From Campanula takesimana (lineage: Eukaryota; Streptophyta; Magnoliopsida; Asterales; Campanulaceae): 64,000 nt of DNA. The stretch spans positions 124,001-188,000 of the forward strand of contig JAOWBW010001044.1 in assembly GCA_026119855.1 (NCBI GenBank), given 5' to 3'. Position 1 is the first letter of the stretch, and every line of letters begins with the position of its first letter. Below, piece after piece: positions 23,420 to 33,137 of the stretch. The notes under the pieces are model-generated. The model ran no database searches, had not been told where the DNA came from, and was given only the letters and a program-made list of their open reading frames with translations. The position numbers and the translations under genes were made by a program.

Positions 23420-23685
23420 CTCCCTCCGGTCCAAAATAACTGTCACTTTTGAGCCAAAATTTTGGTCCAAAATAACTGTCACTTTTGAGCTAAATGTCCT
23501 TCTTACCCTTGCCTTGAAACTTGTTTTGCTTTATTAATTGTCATAGTTGTGAGACATTAGTGTAGTAATTATGCATATTTAATAGGGGTAAATTTGACAC
23601 TTTTATCACTAAATCATGATATTAATTGCTTTCCTTAAGAATTGTGCAAAAGCAAAAAAGGACAGTTATTTTGGACCGGAGGGAG
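23420..23685. mobile_element. Stowaway MITE (family S2), complete
   Basis: Ends CTCCCTCCGGTCC / GGACCGGAGGGAG with TA target duplication. It carries an internal doubling of its first ~45 bp (CCAAAATAACTGTCACTTTT occurs twice near 23431 and 23465). Confidence 0.87.
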
Positions 23686-23694
23686 TATTTGATA

Positions 23695-23941
23695 CTCCCT
23701 CCGGTCCAAAATAACTGTCTTTTTTTGCATTTGCACAACTTTTAAGAAATGTAATAATTATCATGACTTAGCGACAAAAGTTCCAACTTTACCCCTATTA
23801 AGTGTGCAACTTTTTTACATTAATGTCTCACACTAAGATAATTAATAAAAGAGAACAAGTTTCAATGCAAGGATAAGAGAGATATTTAGCTCAAAAGTGA
23901 CAATTATTTTAGACCAAAATTTTGGTCCAAAGGTGACAGTT
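23695..23941. mobile_element. Stowaway MITE (family S2), inverted and truncated
   Basis: Opposite orientation to 23420-23685 and homologous along most of its length. It starts CTCCCTCCGGTCC only 9 bp after the first copy; its far end stops within the doubled segment (AGGTGACAGTTA) without the terminal repeat. Confidence 0.75.
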
Positions 23942-24184
23942 AGAGATTGAACCCTTTGAACTTGTATAGCGGTCCTTTTGCTGTGCACAATATCTGTGTG
24001 TAAAACACAATAAATGTAAACAACAACAAAGCATCCTTGGATTTTGTTGTTAGCTCAGAAATGTAGTAGTAAGAATTAGTTGTAGTAAATGAGGGAGTCC
24101 AAATTTTCCGTGTCACTTTGTGTACTACTTTATGTGCCACAAGAGATTTAATGGCACACATTTATTGAGATTGATATTATTGTA

Positions 24185-24450
24185 CTCCCTCCGTTTCATA
24201 ATACATGTCGTTTTAGACTTCTTCACACATATTAAGAAATGCAATTAATACATATTAAAAAGACGTATGTATCCCTAAAAGTATCCAATTACCTAGGCAT
24301 TTAAATGTTTATACAATAAATAGTTCACAACTAATGAATAAGGGTATAATAGGTAAACAAGAGTAATTCTTTCTTGGTAATAGTAAAACGTCAAATATTT
24401 TGGAACAAAAAATTGCTCCTAAAACGTCATGTATTATGAAACGGAGGGAG
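24185..24450. mobile_element. Stowaway MITE (family S3)
   Basis: Ends CTCCCTCCGTTTCATAATAC / GTATTATGAAACGGAGGGAG, a 20-bp terminal inverted repeat, with TA on both sides. A single related end (CTTCCGTTTTAAATAC) lies near 25090. Confidence 0.87.
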
Positions 24451-24452
24451 TA

Positions 24453-25437
24453 ATATTATGCAAACATGTAAACGTTTGGATCACAAATGGTACATAGAAT
24501 GACACACAAAAGTGGTACAGAAGATCTGAAGTCTAAATGAGGGTATGCTAATTGCCAGAGGGGTAGTATTGTCATAATATGTTGAACAGAGAGCATAACA
24601 AACCCACACCCTGTGTGATCAATAATAATAAATAGTATATACAGATGAGCTGCACCACAAAATCACTTTATTTGGCATACTCATTAATTATGAGAATGCA
24701 GTGACCAGAAAGGAAGCAGTAATTTTGAACAGAATAAAAAAAAAATTAAAAAAAAATGGAACATCTGATATCGTTATAAATCTCTATTTTCTTCTTCTTC
24801 TTTTTTTTTTTTTTTTTAAAGGAAATGTCTATTATTTTGTTTACATAGATTATGGACGCTGTGTAATATTAACATTTTTACATAAAAAGATATACAGTAC
24901 ACTATTTTATGAAAACTTCATTATTTTTTTCTGCGCATTTTAAAAAAAAATGGGTTTTCCTGATATGATACTGACCCAATTTTATGGGGTAAATATGAAA
25001 AATATTTATAATTATTGAGATTTTCATTGTGAATGAATTACATAAACTTTCAAAAAATGGTTTGTCACGTAAAAAATCATTTATTTTGAATACTACTTCC
25101 GTTTTAAATACATGACGTTTTAGGAGTTAGATTTTGTTTCAAAATATTTGACGTTTTACTATTCCCAATACATCTTTGCTCTTGTTTTCCAATTATACCC
25201 TCATTCATTAATTGTGACTATCTCTTGAAACAGATGAAGTAAAAAAAATAAAATTGAATTACTTGTATAGAAGAACAATAAACCTACACTGAAACAAAAT
25301 CAGTTTAGCTGGCATAGAGTAATGAAGGTAATTTTGGACACTAACAAACACCTCGTACTATGTGACATTTGTTTGTACTTTTTCTTGAAATTTGGGTCCT
25401 CTTTTCAGTAATTTGCTCTCCTTCCTCTCAGACTATG
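24453..25437. other. Intergenic AT-rich sequence
   Basis: A partial Stowaway S3-like end at about 25088-25160; otherwise no gene or delimited element. Confidence 0.4.
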
Positions 25438-26213
25438 AGCAATGGGGGTATGAAATGGTGTATGAAACCATTGTGGGGGTGTATGAAACTTGGGGGTTGA
25501 ATTTGGGGTGTGAAATATTTCACACCGGTTGAATTTTGTGGAAAAGCTCCAGCAAAGACACGTGGTGGGCTACCATTCGAGAGGCGTCAGGCGCGTGTAC
25601 CACACGGCCCGACAGGGCGCGTGTGGTACCGCCCAGACGGTTTTTTTTTTTGTTTTTCCCTGTGTTTGCCACGTGTCTAAACGCGGTTGGTCCGTTTTAT
25701 TTTCGAATTTATTTTTTTATTTCATTTTTTTAGCTGAATTATCACCTAGAATTTTTATTTTTTTTTTGGCCAAAATTCATTATTTTTTTTCCCTATAAAA
25801 TGATACAAGTTTCATTAGATTTAGACACAAAAAAAAAAATCTCTCTTTTCTCATTTATCATTTTCCATTTTAGCCTACACTTAAAAAAATTCATCATCTT
25901 TTGAGTGAAATGGGTCTCAATAATAATCCTTTCAACACTCAAAAAAAAATTAATTTAGTGTAAAATATAATTTTAATTATAAATAATAATAATTATTATT
26001 AATTTACTAATCATAAAAATAGAGAATATATAAACAATAAAAATAATATAAAAGTAGTGGGGTATAGAATGATGAGTGGGAGGGAGATGATTTTTTTTTT
26101 CAACTTGCCATTGTTGGGGGTTGTATGAAATGGGTGTATGAAAGATGAGGTGGATAGGATAAAGTATTAAAAGTGGGTGTTGAATTTTTTTTTGGTGTAT
26201 GAAACCATTGCTG
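25438..26213. mobile_element. Non-autonomous DNA transposon, family unassigned
   Basis: Left end GAGCAATGGGGGTATGAAAT and right end ending GTATGAAACCATTGCTGG are imperfect inverted repeats. GTATGAAA words recur inside each end. The interior has a GC-richer piece (25550-25690) and a T/A-rich centre. A clear target duplication could not be fixed, so the superfamily (Harbinger or Mutator) stays open. Confidence 0.5.
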
Positions 26214-27000
26214 GTAGTCTCACAGAAAATTCAATGTCCCCTTTCCCTTTTTCATGTCAATGACAATGTCAATCACTTGGACCACTTTCCTTGCTTACTC
26301 TTTTTTAAAGGGGTGAATTATAAATAGACTTAATATTTAAAGTAGTAAATTTTGGTTAAAACAAGGTTTTTCATCACAATTTGTTCGAAATTCAATGAGT
26401 GTTGGAATAGATTGATGATGTAAAAGTTACAGGTGGGTGAAATTGTATAATGATAAACTATAACTTCTTAAATCATTTGCATAAATATCAGAATTTTTTT
26501 ACAATAAATTTTTGAGATATGGTGGTATTGTGAAAATCTGGGAAAAAACAGATTTTACGTTAAGTTAGCGTAAAACGTCTTTTTTTAAAAATGGCGCGGT
26601 CGCATTTTTGTAATAAACGGAAAGTTGTTCGGCGCTGATCGTAAGTATCAATGTTAGTGTTAAAAAGTGTCAGCCATGTTACGCTATCACTGGCACTTTT
26701 GATAAGTGCCAGTATCAATGTTTATAAGTGTCAGTGTAATGGCTGGCATTTTTAAACACTAACACTGACACCTTTGAAAAGTGTCAACGACAATGTTTTT
26801 AAACACCAGTCCAAATGACTGGCACTTTAAAATATTCACATATGCATTTACGATGCTTACCAGTATTTAAAAAAAATGTCACCGCTTGTTTTAAAAAACA
26901 AGCGTCAGCGTGTTTGGAAAAACACGTTTTTCACAAGAGCAAGTCGGTGGTATTTACAATAAAAACAACAGGGTTTTTTTTATTATTATTTTAAGATATT
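26214..27000. repeat. AT-rich sequence with CACTGACAC/GTGTCAGTG words
   Basis: 26640-26830 contains many copies of TGTCAGTG, CACTGACAC and related words in both orientations (e.g. AAGTGTCAGTGTAATGGCTGG). They belong to the same dispersed family as 15500-16560. No gene. Confidence 0.4.
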
Positions 27001-27039
27001 TAATTTGAAATTAAAACTCTCATAGAGTCCTTACTATAA

Positions 27040-27275
27040 TAGTAAATGGAAAAACTACCCTTACCTTCCCACACATAATACCAAGTTTTTGCCCCTCTCC
27101 TCCTCCAAATCGTTTCAAACCCTAGCCCCTCTATCTGTCTCAATTTCTCTCTCTGTCGCGGTTTCTCTCTCGCTCTCTCCCCCTCTAGTCCGGCTAACCC
27201 TCCAGCCTGGCGCATTGGATCAACGGCGGATGTCGTGTGATATTAGACTTAGTAGTACGTTGTCAGATCTTTAAA
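27040..27275 (+). other. Gene-leader-like fragment
   Basis: CT-rich sequence with AAACCCTAGCC and CTCTCTCTCTGTCGCGG text looks like a plant 5' untranslated region, followed by ATG and a 15-codon frame ending at TAA (27272). No downstream exon is recognisable. Probably a broken gene start or a captured fragment. Confidence 0.3.
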
Positions 27276-27868
27276 AATATTAATTAATAACTAATAGTCA
27301 TATTTTAAAATATTGATAATTTTATAAATATTAATAAAATAATATTATATTTTAATTTATTTTAATTCAATTACTATTTACTCTTATTAATATAATGATA
27401 TTTTAAAAGTGACAGTTTGATGCAGTTGATTTTGAAAGTTGACAAATCAATTGTTTTGTTGAGAATCGTGTGTTTATACAACAATTATTTTAGACTCGTG
27501 TGTTTATACACCAATTCTTTTAGATGAGTCTCTGACCGCTGTTGTGAAATATCATCTTTTATATATATATTAATTTAAGTATGCGTTGTTAGCTTAAAAA
27601 AACATTTAACGGTGGCCAGGTGTATGTTTTTGGTATACTCGCCACTTACGTCATTCGTTTATTTTTCTAAGTTATTGATTTTATTTTTTTATTTTTTATT
27701 TTGACGATGTCCACGCCATAAGGAGGCGATGAGAGGGCCTATCGCTCACCGAAGGCGAGGCTTGGCTTTACCACTGGACCACTCATTTGAAGACTTATTG
27801 AATTTTCTTTTTTAAAAAAATCATTTACATGGCTTTCATTTCAACTCATGCTCTATAGTAGCTCTAAG

Positions 27869-28799
27869 TAGGGATGGCAATTTTACCGAATCCGATCCGT
27901 ATCCGAGACAATCCGACCGGGGATGGGTGGGTTTGGTAATAGATTTTCAAAATCCGGCGGGTTCGGATACGGGTTCGGATTCTGTCCGAGATCCGTCCGT
28001 ATCCGACCCGTATCCGACCCGTATAAACCCGAATAAGTTATTTACGATTTTACCCTTGCTTTCCATTATTATTACTCCCCTGCCTTGTATATATATATGT
28101 ATCAGTTTTAGGTTTCCAAATCATAATCAAAAGACGCCGCTGCCTAGAGAGAGAGAGAAAGGGGATCGGCGACTACCTCTCCGACAACCTCGAATCGATC
28201 GCCGCGTTCGCCGCCGCCATGCCTCCGACCAGGTTAAGAGAGAGAGGGCGACGCCGACGATGACCGACCTCAGCGACCACCAGGCGACGCAACGATCCAA
28301 CTCCGGCGAGAGGTTAGTACCTGTGTGTGAGGCGACGCCGACTGCTCAGCCGGGGATTATCTACGTACAGCGGTACAGGTATCATTTTCTTGATTTTTGT
28401 TTCAACAAAATGTCATAAATTTATAATGCAGTGGTAATTTGAATTTTTTTGGGTATGATTTTCTTGATTTTGGTATAAATTTTTGAAATTTATACATCTT
28501 TAGGGATTTTTTGGAATTTATACCTCTTTAGTATATAAGATTATGCCGTTTAATCTTATAATGTTGGGTTAATTTTTGGAATTTGGGTCTGCTTTTTTGA
28601 ATTTGGTTTACAAAAAAATGTCTAATTTAGGGGAGAGTCAGTCAATTAAAAAAAAAAAAAAAAAAAAGGGGCGAATAATACGGGCGGATACGGATTCGCC
28701 ATAATCGGATACGGGCGGGTTCGGATACGGGGTCAACTACCTCGGGTCGGATACGGGTTTGGCGATATCCGGACCGTATCCGACCCGTTGCCATCCCTA
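27869..28799. mobile_element. hAT-type element B carrying a gene-like insert (931 bp)
   Basis: Terminal inverted repeats TAGGGATGGCAA / TTGCCATCCCTA and a perfect 8-bp target duplication GCTCTAAG (27861-27868 and 28800-28807). Subterminal regions are full of ATCCG, TATCCGA and CGGATAC words. The centre, about 28060-28400, differs: a TATA-like run, a leader, then GC-rich gene-like text. No transposase, so it depends on one supplied in trans. Confidence 0.93.
28085..28320 (+). pseudogene. Captured promoter/leader/first-exon-like segment in hAT B
   Basis: A TATATATATATG run near 28090 is followed by AAGACGCCGCTGCC..., GAGAGAGAG and GC-rich codons with ATGs at 28219 and 28260. From 28260 the frame reads MTDLSDHQATQRSNSGER and reaches a splice-donor-like AG|GTTAGT at 28313. 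The GC content and the donor are unlike the surrounding element, so this looks like gene capture. The parent gene is not recognised. Confidence 0.4.
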
Positions 28800-28851
28800 G
28801 CTCTAAGGATGATCATTCAAATTTAGTCTATAGAACTCTTTACAATAGTAC

Positions 28852-28985
28852 TCCCTCTGTCCTTAAATGAGTGTCCATTTTCAAAAAATCTTTGTCCCAA
28901 AATGAGTGTCTTTTTTTAACATAACTTTGTCCCTAAATGTTTTTTTTTCAAAAATTTTTTCACCAGTTTCTTTAGAACTCTTTAA
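28852..28985. mobile_element. Stowaway MITE (family S4), half copy
   Basis: Starts CTCCCTCTGTCC and matches one end of 37287-37544 (AATGAGTGTCCATTTTCAA, then AATGAGTGTCTTTTTT). The other end is missing. Confidence 0.65.
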
Positions 28986-30231
28986 AAGGCGAGTTGTTCT
29001 TAAACGTAGGAGTATGATTTAATCCATTTCTAGCATTAGTCATTACTCATTGAATTGAATGCATACATTTTTAGTGTAATAACTATCTGCACACCGTACC
29101 TATCACGCTGCTTACTTCTAAAAAAAAGACCATTAAAGAGCAATATCTTTTCAAACCATACTCACTACGCCATCACATATTCCGTCTAGAGTGTCACTTT
29201 CTAATGGTCAATACTCCTCCCGTATCATAAAGTATGACACAAAATAAAATCATAAAATCATACTCACAAAATGAGGTGGTGATATTTTATTAGTTGCATC
29301 GATAATAGACTCGCCACACTAAAAACATCAATAACATCATTACACATAGGATTTTGTGAGCAAGTTTTTTTTTTTTTTTTTTGATTTTTTTGTGTCTCTA
29401 GTATTATTTCGTAAAGTATCATAAAATGTACATAATTTTATTTGTTATTTCGCAGTGATAAATTACATTTTCTTTTAAAAATAAATAAATTATTCAATCA
29501 AACTCACTTGTTATTGTCACAACAGCTATCACTATTATTCACTACCGCACTTTCTCTCTCATATTTCATTTTTCATACTCGCAACAACTATCTACTATTA
29601 TTTTCTTCTTATTTTCGGTGCAAATTCAAATTTATACACATTGTTAAGACAGAGGAATATAATAAAACTTTAGCTAAAGATTTATAAGAAAGACATTATA
29701 ATTTATTATAAGAACATTAAAATTTCTTACTGATATACATACTAAATATACTATCAAAAATTTACAAATTTTAATCCATTGTCTCAAAGAACTTTAATTA
29801 ATTAACATATTAAATTAAATCAATATTTATTTTATTTTACCACTAAACGAAATAAGTGAGTAGATGGGCGGAGTAATAATTAGTAACATTATCGTCTCAA
29901 AATTAATTGTCTCGCTTAACTTATTTACTATATTTTTATACTTATTTATTGTACATTAAACATACATTGGTAAAAATTGCACAAATGTTGGCTCCTTACT
30001 TAGATGTGCAACATTTATATTGAGATCAAATTTATTTTTTTTTGATATTTATTATGGAACAAAAAAAATACATCGAGCTTTGTTTTCAGTCCGTCCACAA
30101 ATAAATATCGCATTTTCTACTAAAAAATAATACTACTTTAATTTACTATGCTTCAAAGAATATATAAACAATTAAAAAATATTTATATCCTTAAAAGAAA
30201 CATTGAATACATTTAGTACAACGTTATAATC
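28986..30231. repeat. AT-rich intergenic sequence with a shared MITE
   Basis: 29240-29370 contains GAGGTGGTGATATTTTATTA... and ends in TTTTGTGAGCAAG. The same text occurs inverted at 36220-36335, with TTGCTCACAAAAT ends. It is an unassigned MITE family. A 17-T run lies near 29367. No gene seen. Confidence 0.45.
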
Positions 30232-30626
30232 GGGCAAATTGCACCATACTATCACTAAGTTTACATGGAGTTGCAATGTGGGTCATAAATTACCAAAAGT
30301 TGCAATTTAGTGCATAATGTTCACACAAAATTGCAATCCACTACAATTTTGGATGATTGTTATAATGAATGGATGGTAGTTAACAATAGTTAACAAAATG
30401 AATGAAAAGGTTAACGGAATTCCTAAAACTTTATTTGATCATCCCTATAATTTAACAGATTTTGAATTTCCTAGTATTTCATCAATTATTCCACAATCAA
30501 AAAAATAAAAAATAATAATTTCTATAAAATAATATTTTTTTTTAAATTCCTTGAAGAGACAACAAAATTTTAATAAACAAAATATAATTTTGCTATTAAA
30601 AAATAATATACAAAAATAAAAAAATA

Positions 30627-30856
30627 CTACCTCTGTCCCAGTTCAATGTGCACACTTACCTTTTAAGTGGGTGTCGTTGATATGTGCACAATCCAAAAAA
30701 GGAAAGTTTTTATTATTTTTATAATCTTCCACTCATTCTCTCTCTTCCTCCCAACCACTCATTATTCTCCACTCACAATACTTTTGAATATAAATAATCT
30801 CTCCTTAAATATTGTGCCAAACAGTAAAGATGCGTATTGAGTTGGGACGGAGGTAG
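30627..30856. mobile_element. Stowaway MITE nested in the Mutator element
   Basis: Ends CTACCTCTGTCCC / GGGACGGAGGTAG with TA on both sides; interior arms GTGCACACTTACC-like and their approximate complement. Confidence 0.8.
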
Positions 30857-30864
30857 TATGTTAC

Positions 30865-31180
30865 TATTACGATTTAAAATGATAAATTTCTACGACGAAT
30901 TTCTGCCATATTTTATAAAAAAAATCCCCAAATTCTATTTCAAATCAGACTGTCTCTTGTATCGCAGCCGAGAGATTTTATTTTTTTGTCATATTGAATC
31001 GTAATAGTCAGATCTGAAGTCGAAAAAATATAAATTTGAAGAAATCACAAGAGAAGACATCAGTGGTGCAACATCGAAGATGTCTCGCCTTATGTTTTGA
31101 AATAGAATTTGGGGATTTTTTTTTGAAAATATGGCAGAAATTCGTTGCAGAAATTTTGTCATTTTTAACCCTAATAGTAA
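30865..31180. repeat. Inner inverted repeat of the Mutator element
   Basis: GAATTTCTGCCATATTTT (near 30898) and the complement of AAAATATGGCAGAAATTC (near 31126), plus AAATCCCCAAATTCTATTTC and its complement near 31098, form arms of about 80 bp around a 130-bp loop. This could be a nested foldback element or an extended hairpin of the host element. Confidence 0.65.
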
Positions 31181-31570
31181 CATTTGTTATATTGATATTT
31201 AATAAAAATATATATTTATTAAAATACTGTTATTTATCCAAAAAAATAAAATATTGTTATTTTATTGAAATTCATTATTATTTTTTATTTTTTTGTTTTA
31301 TTTTTTTGGTATGTTTGGTATAATTGACGGATAATAGGAAATTAAAAATTTGTTAAATTATAAGGATGGTCAATGCAAGATTTAGAAAACCCGTTAGCAT
31401 TTCCATTCATTTTGTTAACTTTAGTTAACTATCATCCATCCAATATAACAGTCATCCAAGATTGCAGTGAATTGCAACTTAGTGTGAACATTATGCACTA
31501 AATTACAACTTTTAATACTTTATGACCCACATTGCAACTCTGTGTAAACTAAGTGATAGTATGGTGCAAT

Positions 31571-31668
31571 TTACCCTTTATAATCAAATGAAACACTTTT
31601 TTATAGGACGGACTTTAATTTACCCTTTATAATCAAATGAAACACTTTTTTATAGGACGGACTTGTGA
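31571..31668 (+). repeat. 46-bp tandem duplication
   Basis: The segment starting TTTACCCTTTATAATCAAAT and ending ATAGGACGGACTT occurs twice in direct succession. It starts at the end of the Mutator element and includes its right target-site flank, so the duplication post-dates the insertion or was formed with it. Confidence 0.8.
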
Positions 31669-31697
31669 ATAAAGTGACAAGACTTGTCGAATTTGAC

Positions 31698-32394
31698 TAG
31701 GGGTGGCATGGTAGGTATACCAACTTTTTTTACCTTGTACCAGTACCAACCAAGATGAAGTTGGTACATGAAAATGAGTACCAGTACCGTACCAACAAAC
31801 TCGGTATACCAACTTCTTGGTACGGTTGGTACTTGGTTGGTACGGTTGGTACTACACCTCTACCAAAGAAGGAAACGTGGAAGAAAAATTAACTGAAACT
31901 GTCAAAAACTAACTGAAACAGTAAAAAAAAAACTAACTGAAACTGTCAAAAACTAACTGAAACAGTCAAAAAACTAACTGAAACTGTCAAAAACTAACTG
32001 AAACAGTCAAAAATCTAACTGAAACTGTCAAAACTAACTGAAACTGTCAAACAACTAACTGAAACTGTCTAAAAACTAACTGAAACTGTCAAAAACTAAC
32101 TGAAACAATAAAAAAACTGACTGGAATTTTAAATAACACATTTTTTTAGTTTTTTTTATATACTTTTCTATTAAATTATTAAATATATAATAAAAATTAT
32201 TTTTATAAAAATAAACTCGGTACACGGTATACCAACCGAACTCACATTTGTGTACCGTGTACCAACCAATAATGCACACTCGGTACGGTACTACCGTACC
32301 AAACGTTCGGTATACCGACAGTCGGTATACCAAAGTCATCGGTTCGGCTGGTACTCGGTTGGTAGGTTTGGTTTGGTACAATTGGCCAGCCCTA
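31698..32394. mobile_element. hAT-type element C (697 bp)
   Basis: Ends TAGGGGTGGCA / TGGCCAGCCCTA and a perfect 8-bp target duplication AATTTGAC (31690-31697 and 32395-32402). Subterminal regions are built of GGTACCAAC, GTACCAGTACC and CGGTATACC words. The centre is a tandem array of about 20-bp units. Non-autonomous. Confidence 0.92.
31888..32120 (+). repeat. Tandem array inside hAT C
   Basis: About ten units of AACTAACTGAAACTGTCAAA with slight length variation. Similar units (AACTAACTGAAATCGTTAAA) occur in the centre of hAT A near 14380. Confidence 0.88.
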
Positions 32395-32425
32395 AATTTG
32401 ACTAAAGAACAAGGTTCATATAGTA

Positions 32426-32649
32426 CTACCCCCGTCTCGGACTAAGGTTTTTAGTTTGATTTTACACGGAGATTAAAAAAAATGTTTTGAGTATGAAAAA
32501 GTAAGTAAGAAAAAGTAGGTAGGGGTTTTTGTTGTGAGAATGACAAGTGGGTCCCATAGTCCATTTTAAGTAATAAAGCAAAAACTAAAAACCTTAGTAT
32601 GAGACAAACCAAAAAAGAAAGTAAGAACCTTAATCGGGGACAGAGGGAG
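32426..32649. mobile_element. Stowaway MITE (family S5)
   Basis: Ends CTACCCCCGTCTCGGACTAA / complement-like GGGGACAGAGGGAG with TA on both sides. A truncated relative (CTCGCTCCGTCCCATTATAA onward) lies at about 32708-32910. Confidence 0.8.
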
Positions 32650-32707
32650 TATATGATTAAATTACCAAGAAAAAAATTATAAAACAAAAGCCAAGAAAAA
32701 TTTAATA

Positions 32708-32912
32708 CTCGCTCCGTCCCATTATAAAGTTCTTACTTTGAATTTGCACGGAAATTAAGAAAAAATAAATGTTGTGAGTTGGAAAAGTGAAGTAAGAGAG
32801 AAAGTAGGTAGAGAGGTTTTGTTGTGAGAACGACAAGTTGGTCACATTTTCTATTTTAGATAATAAAGTAAAAAAACTTTAAATTAAGATAAACTAAAAA
32901 AGAAAATAAAAT
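32708..32912. mobile_element. Stowaway MITE (family S5), truncated
   Basis: Starts CTCGCTCCGTCCC after TA and follows S5 internally (GAGAACGACAAGTTGGTC), but the far terminal repeat is missing. It lies about 230 bp upstream of the coiled-coil gene start, so it may be part of its promoter. Confidence 0.6.
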
Positions 32913-33137
32913 AAGCCAAGAAAAGAAAAAAAAAGAAGCCACAATCTGCTACTTGAAATCAAATCCATGTTCTTTCCAACTTACGAGGTTGCACGCCACA
33001 CACAAAACACACACTGATTCAGCCCATTTTCCTATTTATGCCCTTTTCTCTTTCTCTCACCCTACCGTTGAATTCAAATTCCATAAAATAAGAAAACAAG
33101 AACAAACAAAAATAGAGCGATAGCAAAATCACCAAAA

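Larger units (their letters stand above)
30232..31576. mobile_element. Mutator-type element with long terminal repeats (1345 bp)
   Basis: Left GGGCAAATTGCACCATACTA and right complement AGTATGGTGCAATTTACCC form inverted repeats that continue for about 200 bp (30232-30430 against 31380-31576). The flanks GTTATAATC (30223-30231) and TTTATAATC (31577-31585) match at 8 of 9. A Stowaway element is nested at 30627-30856, and a second inverted repeat lies at 30870-31180. No transposase. Confidence 0.8.

Noticed and set aside
27706..27795. tRNA-like sequence on the minus strand (TGGTCCAGTGG resembles an A box)
   Set aside because: No B box and no cloverleaf pairing could be found.
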